Below, in pieces: positions 43,815 through 48,125 of a stretch of 48,125 nt of DNA. Below the pieces are notes generated by a model that made no database searches, was not told the origin of the DNA, and was given only the letters and a program-made list of their open reading frames with translations. The stretch lies in assembly GCF_000373265.1 (NCBI RefSeq), contig NZ_KB890771.1, positions 1 through 48,125 on the forward strand. Direction: 5' to 3'. How positions within the stretch are numbered: position 1 is the first letter of the stretch; the number at the start of each line of letters is the position of its first letter. The position numbers were made by a program, and so were the translations under genes. The DNA comes from Pontibacter roseus DSM 17521 (GTDB lineage: Bacteria; Bacteroidota; Bacteroidia; Cytophagales; Hymenobacteraceae).

Positions 43815-44855
43815 CTAGCTTCTCATACTTCCGCTGTACTCCTTCACCGTCTGGATGAAGCACTTCACTTTTTCGGGATCAGTATCAGGGTATACGCCGT
43901 GGCCGAGGTTGGCGATGTGGCGCTGCGTACCGAATTCCTTCAGCATTTTGATGGTCTCCTGCTGTATGGTTTCGAAGGAACTGTAAAGCAGGCAGGGGTC
44001 CATGTTGCCCTGTAGCGTCTTGTTCGGCCCAACCTGTGCCCTGGAAGTCTGGATATCCATGTTCCAGTCTAGGCCGATGGTCTCGCAGTTGAGGCGGCTG
44101 AAATCCTCCAGCGCGAAGAAGGCGCCCTTGGCGAACACCGTTACCGGCACCTCGCGTATGGCGTCGCAGATTTCGCTGATGTAGGGGAGTGAGAACTCGC
44201 GGTAGTGAGCCGGCGTGAGTATGCCTGCCCAGGAGTCAAACACCTGAATCAGGTTGGCACCTGCCTCTACCTGTGCTTTCAGGTAGGCGATGGTGGTGTC
44301 CGTAATCATGCGCAGCATTTGGTGCGCCAGTTTTGGATTGGTATACAACAAGCCGCGTGCATGTGAAAACGTCTTGGAGCCGCTGCCTTCCACCATATAG
44401 GCCAGGATGGTCCAGGGTGCTCCGGCAAAACCAATCAGTGGAACACGTCCGTTCAGGGCTTTCTTGGTCACTTTAATAGCCTCCAGCACATAGCCCAGGT
44501 GCTCGTGCGGGTCGGCTACGCGCAATCGGGCCAAGTCAGCCTCAGTGCGTATGGTCTTTGGGAACCAAGGACCACGTTTCTCCACCATCTCATAAGTGCA
44601 GCCCATCGCTTCGGGTACTACCAAGATGTCAGAGAAAATGATGGCCGCGTCTACATCGAGCAGGTCTACTGGCTGGATGGTCACTTCGGCGGCCAGGTCA
44701 GGTGTCTCCACCAATTCCTTAAAGCCGCTCAGGCTTTCGCGTACGGCTCTGTATTCCGGTAAAATGCGCCCTGCCTGGCGCATCAGCCACACCGGAGTAC
44801 GTTCTACGTTTTCTCCTTTGGCAGCTCTTATAAGCAGGTCATTCTTCAGTTGCAT
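43815..44855 (-). CDS. hemE: Uroporphyrinogen decarboxylase HemE
   Basis: A 346-residue protein of the standard length. PVWLMRQAGRILPEYR (N-terminal signature), GFAGAPWTILAYMVEGSGSKTF (second signature) and GANLIQVFDSWAG are all present. It turns uroporphyrinogen III into coproporphyrinogen III in heme synthesis, in the cytosol. A TATCTTTG box lies 5 bases before the ATG at 44860-44867. Other heme genes are not nearby. Confidence 0.95.
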   Translation of the reverse strand: MQLKNDLLIRAAKGENVERTPVWLMRQAGRILPEYRAVRESLSGFKELVETPDLAAEVTIQPVDLLDVDAAIIFSDILVVPEAMGCTYEMVEKRGPWFPKTIRTEADLARLRVADPHEHLGYVLEAIKVTKKALNGRVPLIGFAGAPWTILAYMVEGSGSKTFSHARGLLYTNPKLAHQMLRMITDTTIAYLKAQVEAGANLIQVFDSWAGILTPAHYREFSLPYISEICDAIREVPVTVFAKGAFFALEDFSRLNCETIGLDWNMDIQTSRAQVGPNKTLQGNMDPCLLYSSFETIQQETIKMLKEFGTQRHIANLGHGVYPDTDPEKVKCFIQTVKEYSGSMRS

Positions 44856-44859
44856 GTCA

Positions 44860-44867
44860 CAAAGATA
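44860..44867 (-). promoter_or_regulatory. Candidate -7 box of hemE (TATCTTTG)
   Basis: The minus strand reads TATCTTTG directly upstream of the hemE ATG with only four bases between. A transcript from it would be nearly leaderless. No -33 element at 19-21 bases is seen. Confidence 0.4.
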
Positions 44868-45003
44868 CGAGTTTCTGCCGCACTCCGTTTATGCAAATCG
44901 TCCTCTGCCTGCGTAAATTAGAGATAAGTGATGAACATCATCTTTCAAGAATCAAGTGATGGGCCGGAAGCGGTGCTGTGTGCTAGACCTTGTTTAGGCT
45001 GGC

Positions 45004-45624
45004 TTACTCCGTGAAAAACAGGGCGCGCAGCGCTGACACAATGAAGTTCACCCCGATGGAGAGCACGATGAAACCCATAATGCGGGAAAGGGCCGACAGT
45101 CCGGCCTTGCCCATGAAGCGGGTCAACTGGTGGGAAAAGCGCAGGATTACGTAACTGATGACGGCCAGCAGGATAATGCCTATCAGAATCAGGGCCATGT
45201 CTAGGATGGAGAGGGACGTGGTGAACAGACCGATGCTCACCGCAATGGCACCCGGACCGGAGAGCATTGGCATGGCCAGTGGCGTGAACGAGATGTCTTC
45301 CTTTTGCTGGGCTTCCTCCACCACATCCGGCGACACCTTTTTGTTGCTGCCACCAGGAGTCAGCAGTTCGAATCCGGCTCGCATAATCATCAGGCCGCCT
45401 GCTATGCGCAAATCGTGTATTCGGATGCCAAAAAAGTTGAGCACGTACTGGCCCGCCAGGAAAAAGACAGCCAATATACCTACCATGTATAGGCAGGCTT
45501 TCAGTGCTTGCTGGTTGCGGTGTTCCTGGGTATCGTTTTGCGTAAGCGTCAGAAACACAGGCATCGCCCCGAAGGGATTCACGACAGAGAAGAGGGCAGA
45601 AAGCGTGGCAAGGATGATTTCCAT
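45004..45624 (-). CDS. MarC family integral membrane protein
   Basis: Start at ATG 45624 (MEIILATLSALFSVVNPFG), 206 residues; a TTG/ATG eight codons upstream is less likely. Six hydrophobic helices, the family NPFGAMPVFL start and the SGPGAIAVSIGL segment near residue 105 place it with MarC/UPF0056 inner-membrane proteins, of unclear function (some are called antibiotic resistance-related, without proof). It is transcribed alone. Confidence 0.85.
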   Translation of the reverse strand: MEIILATLSALFSVVNPFGAMPVFLTLTQNDTQEHRNQQALKACLYMVGILAVFFLAGQYVLNFFGIRIHDLRIAGGLMIMRAGFELLTPGGSNKKVSPDVVEEAQQKEDISFTPLAMPMLSGPGAIAVSIGLFTTSLSILDMALILIGIILLAVISYVILRFSHQLTRFMGKAGLSALSRIMGFIVLSIGVNFIVSALRALFFTE

Positions 45625-45735
45625 GGGTAAGTAGCAGGTATAACCCACAATATAGGGGTTAACTATATAAATACAAAGAACGGCAGAAGTGATGCAGAAA
45701 GCGGATTGGAAGCAGGCTGTTTAAAACATAATCCT

Positions 45736-45743
45736 TAATTTTG
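45736..45743 (+). promoter_or_regulatory. Candidate -7 box of purK (TAATTTTG)
   Basis: TAATTTTG matches TAnnTTTG about 30 bases before the purK ATG. No -33 element at the usual spacing is evident. Confidence 0.35.
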
Positions 45744-45772
45744 GGTAGAACAACACCCTAAGCGACGATACT

Positions 45773-46903
45773 ATGAAAGGAGAAGTAAAGCTGGGCATAC
45801 TGGGCGGAGGCCAACTGGGCCGCATGCTCATACAGGCTGGCCTCGATTTTAACCTCTATACCCTGGTACTGGACCCGGATGAGAACGCCCCTTGCAAAGA
45901 CGTATGCCATGAATTCTACGTAGGCAGCTTCCGCGACTTTGATACCGTGTATGAGTTCGGCAGAAACTGCGACATCGTCACCATTGAGATAGAGCACGTA
46001 AACGCCGATGCCCTGGAGAAACTGGAGCAGGAGGGGGTGAAGGTATACCCAGATGCCAGAACCGTGCGCACCATACAAGACAAAGGTCTGCAAAAGGAGT
46101 TCTACAAGCAGCATGCTATACCTACTGCTGACTTCAGGATTCTGGCAGGAGCCGATGAACTGGCCGTCAACTCAGACTTTCTGCCTGCTTTCCAGAAGCT
46201 GCGCCGCGAAGGCTATGATGGCCGGGGGGTGACGAGACTGCAAAGTGAGAATGACTTCGGCAAAGGCTTCACAGAACCCTCTGTGCTCGAGAAACTCGTG
46301 GATTTTGAGAAGGAGATATCTGTCATCGTGGCCCGAAACGTCAGCGGGCAGGTGACGGCTTTTCCGGTAGTAGAACTGAGTTTCCACCCGGAGCACAACC
46401 TAGTTGATTCTCTGTTTGCCCCTGCCAACGTGCCGTACAAGCTGCAGCGCCTGGCCATCGAAATCGCCACACGCGTCATTGAGTCATTCGACATGGTAGG
46501 TATACTTGCCGTGGAGATGTTTCTGACCAAAGACGGGCAGATACTAGTGAATGAGGTGGCGCCTCGTCCACACAATAGCGGTCACCATACCATCAAGGCT
46601 AACTATACCTCACAATACGAGCAGCACCTCCGTGCCATTCTGAACCTGCCACTTGGCAGCACCGACATCCAGAGCGCCGCCGTGATGCTCAACCTGCTGG
46701 GAGAGACTGGCTATGATGGAGAAGCGAAATATGAAGGCCTGCAGGAGGCATTGGCTATACCTGGCGTGTACATTCACCTGTATGGGAAAAAGTATACCCG
46801 CGCCGCCCGCAAAATGGGGCACATCACCGTGTTGGGCACCGACCTGCAGGAAGCCCAGCAACGGGCAGATTCAGTTAAAAACGTAATCAAAGTAATCGCA
46901 TAA
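45773..46903 (+). CDS. purK: 5-(carboxyamino)imidazole ribonucleotide synthase PurK
   Basis: A 376-residue ATP-grasp enzyme: LGILGGGQLGRMLIQAG at the N-terminus, KLRREGYDGRGVTRL in the ATP-grasp core and NEVAPRPHNSGHHTI near residue 265. It makes N5-CAIR from AIR, bicarbonate and ATP in de novo purine synthesis. purE begins one base after its stop, the usual pairing. Confidence 0.95.
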   Translation: MKGEVKLGILGGGQLGRMLIQAGLDFNLYTLVLDPDENAPCKDVCHEFYVGSFRDFDTVYEFGRNCDIVTIEIEHVNADALEKLEQEGVKVYPDARTVRTIQDKGLQKEFYKQHAIPTADFRILAGADELAVNSDFLPAFQKLRREGYDGRGVTRLQSENDFGKGFTEPSVLEKLVDFEKEISVIVARNVSGQVTAFPVVELSFHPEHNLVDSLFAPANVPYKLQRLAIEIATRVIESFDMVGILAVEMFLTKDGQILVNEVAPRPHNSGHHTIKANYTSQYEQHLRAILNLPLGSTDIQSAAVMLNLLGETGYDGEAKYEGLQEALAIPGVYIHLYGKKYTRAARKMGHITVLGTDLQEAQQRADSVKNVIKVIA

Positions 46904-46904
46904 T

Positions 46905-47432
46905 ATGGCTAACGAAACCCCTTCCACCCAACCGTTGGTGGGCATCATCATGGGCAGCCAGTCCGACATGAAAGTGATGGACGCAGCCGCCGAGATACTG
47001 GAGAACCTAAGTGTTCCCTTTGAGATTACCATTGTATCGGCGCACCGCACGCCGCACCGCATGTTCGAGTATGCTGAGCAGGCCCGCAAACGCGGATTGA
47101 AAGTCATCATTGCTGGAGCCGGGGGAGCTGCTCACCTACCAGGAATGGTGGCCTCCATTACGACGCTCCCCGTTATCGGCGTGCCCGTTAAGTCCAGCAA
47201 CTCCATCGACGGCTGGGATTCCGTGCTGTCCATACTGCAAATGCCGGGCGGCGTGCCCGTAGCAACGGTAGCGTTGGATGGTGCCTTAAACGCTGGCATA
47301 CTGGCCGCGCAAATCATTGGCACATCCAACGCCGCAGTGGCGGATAAGCTTGAGAAGTACAAGGTAAGCTTGAAGGATAAGGTGATGCGCTCGGTGGAAG
47401 AGTTGAGAAGAGGCGACCGCGATTTAGATTAG
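46905..47432 (+). CDS. purE: N5-CAIR mutase PurE
   Basis: A 175-residue protein: GIIMGSQSDMKVMDAAAEIL, the catalytic SAHRTPHRM, and GAGGAAHLPGMVAS. It rearranges N5-CAIR to CAIR, the next step after PurK. The lack of any intervening sequence between the two genes indicates one transcript. Downstream the base composition falls sharply to AT-rich. Confidence 0.95.
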   Translation: MANETPSTQPLVGIIMGSQSDMKVMDAAAEILENLSVPFEITIVSAHRTPHRMFEYAEQARKRGLKVIIAGAGGAAHLPGMVASITTLPVIGVPVKSSNSIDGWDSVLSILQMPGGVPVATVALDGALNAGILAAQIIGTSNAAVADKLEKYKVSLKDKVMRSVEELRRGDRDLD

Positions 47433-47615
47433 GTAAAAGATTGTATATTGGAAAATGTACTCCTACTTTATCATTATTGACTAAATAAGTGGTGATAAAA
47501 TAAACGATTTTTTAAAGGAAAGAACTACTATTTCTAAGGCTAGCACTTAAATAAGATTGATTAGCTCGCATGATAGCTTTTTAAATATTGGCTTAAGTAT
47601 AAAAGTTGCAATATT
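47433..47615. other. AT-rich boundary spacer
   Basis: No gene or clear hairpin. AT content is well above the rest of the window, continuing into the next gene. Confidence 0.5.
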
Positions 47616-48125
47616 TTAGGGGATTTTGAATAAAATTTTAGTAAGTATTATTGTTGCTTTGATACATAGTTTAAAGTCTACATGCATATTAAAAACTTTT
47701 TTTAAAATTGATTTCACATATCCTATGTTTTTGTATTCCTGCCAGACGGAATAGGCAACTCCTATACCATTATGTGCAACAATTTTTTGTGCTCTTCTAA
47801 GTACTTGCTTCTGGCTTTCCGGAGGAAGATGATTTTTAATAAGCACAAATACATAAGCTATATCTATCAAATAGTCTCCTGTTCGATGCTTTACCTCGGA
47901 TATAGAACCCAAGTGTTTCCTGTATTCGGCCAGAATCTGGGAGGTATAGGCTACAGGATAATGCTTAGCTATACGTACCCACATTTCCCAATCTTCCCCA
48001 TAAGTTAGACCGTAGAAAGAGCCGAGCTTTTCATATACTTCTCGTTTTACCGTGATGGTGGCGTACTGAATGTATTGCCTTTCGCTAATGCGAAGCAGCC
48101 AATCTTTCAATATGCCTTCTTCTAA
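47616..48125 (-). CDS. Glycosyltransferase family 2, C-terminal part (start beyond window)
   Basis: An open frame of 169 codons to the stop that continues past the right edge; the TTG at 48110 is not a real start because the frame is open upstream. Residues include LRISERQYIQYATITVKRE, then YGEDWEMWVRIAKHYP and AEYRKHLGSIS, the acceptor-side end of GT2 enzymes (the EDWE is the ED/EW-type motif). The N-terminal donor-binding half is missing from view. It lies in AT-rich DNA with codon use unlike its neighbours, as in many surface-polysaccharide loci. Confidence 0.75.
   Translation of the reverse strand, partial: LEEGILKDWLLRISERQYIQYATITVKREVYEKLGSFYGLTYGEDWEMWVRIAKHYPVAYTSQILAEYRKHLGSISEVKHRTGDYLIDIAYVFVLIKNHLPPESQKQVLRRAQKIVAHNGIGVAYSVWQEYKNIGYVKSILKKVFNMHVDFKLCIKATIILTKILFKIP

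Larger units (their letters stand above)
1..48125. repeat. GGTATA/TATACC over-represented word
   Basis: The hexamer GGTATA on either strand appears about 130 times by hand count, roughly one per 360 bases. Most sites read AGGTATA, often CAGGTATA, and are next followed by G or C. It occurs on both strands, in coding sequence in several frames (ATA CCT Ile-Pro, TAT ACC Tyr-Thr, GTA TAC Val-Tyr, GGT ATA Gly-Ile), in spacers and in terminator loops. With about 57 percent GC, chance would give near 17. Confidence 0.7.

Overview
The window looks like a chromosomal piece of a Bacteroidota bacterium, most likely order Cytophagales near Pontibacter or Hymenobacter. The reasons are the mid-50s GC by eye, TAnnTTTG-type -7 boxes in front of several genes, few Shine-Dalgarno sites, a BlaI/BlaR1-TonB pair, CgeB-like glycosyltransferases, PD40-amidohydrolase and M14 exoproteins, and DUF4846. 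The family and genus are inferred. No rRNA, tRNA, CRISPR array, prophage or transposase was seen.

Layout. 1-4.7 kb: minus-strand exported or membrane proteins (cytochrome c-PQQ dehydrogenase, M14 carboxypeptidase, DoxX, lipoprotein). 4.8-5.6 kb: surE. 5.7-9.0 kb: an envelope-sensing block with a secreted triple TonB_C protein, a BlaR1-like M56 protease ending in a TonB_C domain, and BlaI, whose promoter carries two dyad operators. 9.0-10.3 kb: histidine phosphatase and acetyltransferase. 10.5-21.9 kb: a ten-gene plus-strand operon, tightly spaced and closed by a terminator. It holds an SDR, an epimerase, a glycosidase-epimerase fusion, a zinc alcohol dehydrogenase, a Gfo/Idh/MocA oxidoreductase, a GT4, three paralogous CgeB-like glycosyltransferases and a methyltransferase. 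It has no transporter, flippase, polymerase or signal peptide, so it looks like a cytosolic pathway that builds and methylates an unknown glycoside. 22-25.8 kb: a Nudix hydrolase, then a gene fusing a HisC-like aminotransferase to a GRAS domain (the plant gibberellin/SCARECROW-type domain), divergent from a MarR regulator with a perfect palindromic operator. 25.9-34.8 kb: assorted exported proteins, a TerB-like protein, a DsbA/FrnE-like oxidoreductase and a large PD40-amidohydrolase. 35.1-36.1 kb: a nucleotidyltransferase with an unknown helical partner. 36.7-47.4 kb: housekeeping genes (clpS, recR, aminotransferase, heptose-7-phosphate-type kinase, two tandem TrkH paralogues, hemE, marC, purK-purE). 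47.4-48.1 kb: an abrupt AT-rich change with a partial GT2 glycosyltransferase, probably the edge of a surface polysaccharide locus.

Beyond genes, the hexamer GGTATA/TATACC (usually AGGTATA) occurs about 130 times by hand count, several-fold above composition, in all reading frames and between genes. There are also two copies of a ~205-bp element with perfect 26-bp terminal inverted repeats, two copies of a two-hairpin element placed after stop codons whose stems covary around a constant loop, and a ~150-bp element bounded by copies of a 20-bp palindrome.

The strongest candidates for undescribed biology are the aminotransferase-GRAS fusion with its MarR switch, the ten-gene glycoside cluster, the GGTATA word, and the covarying two-hairpin element.
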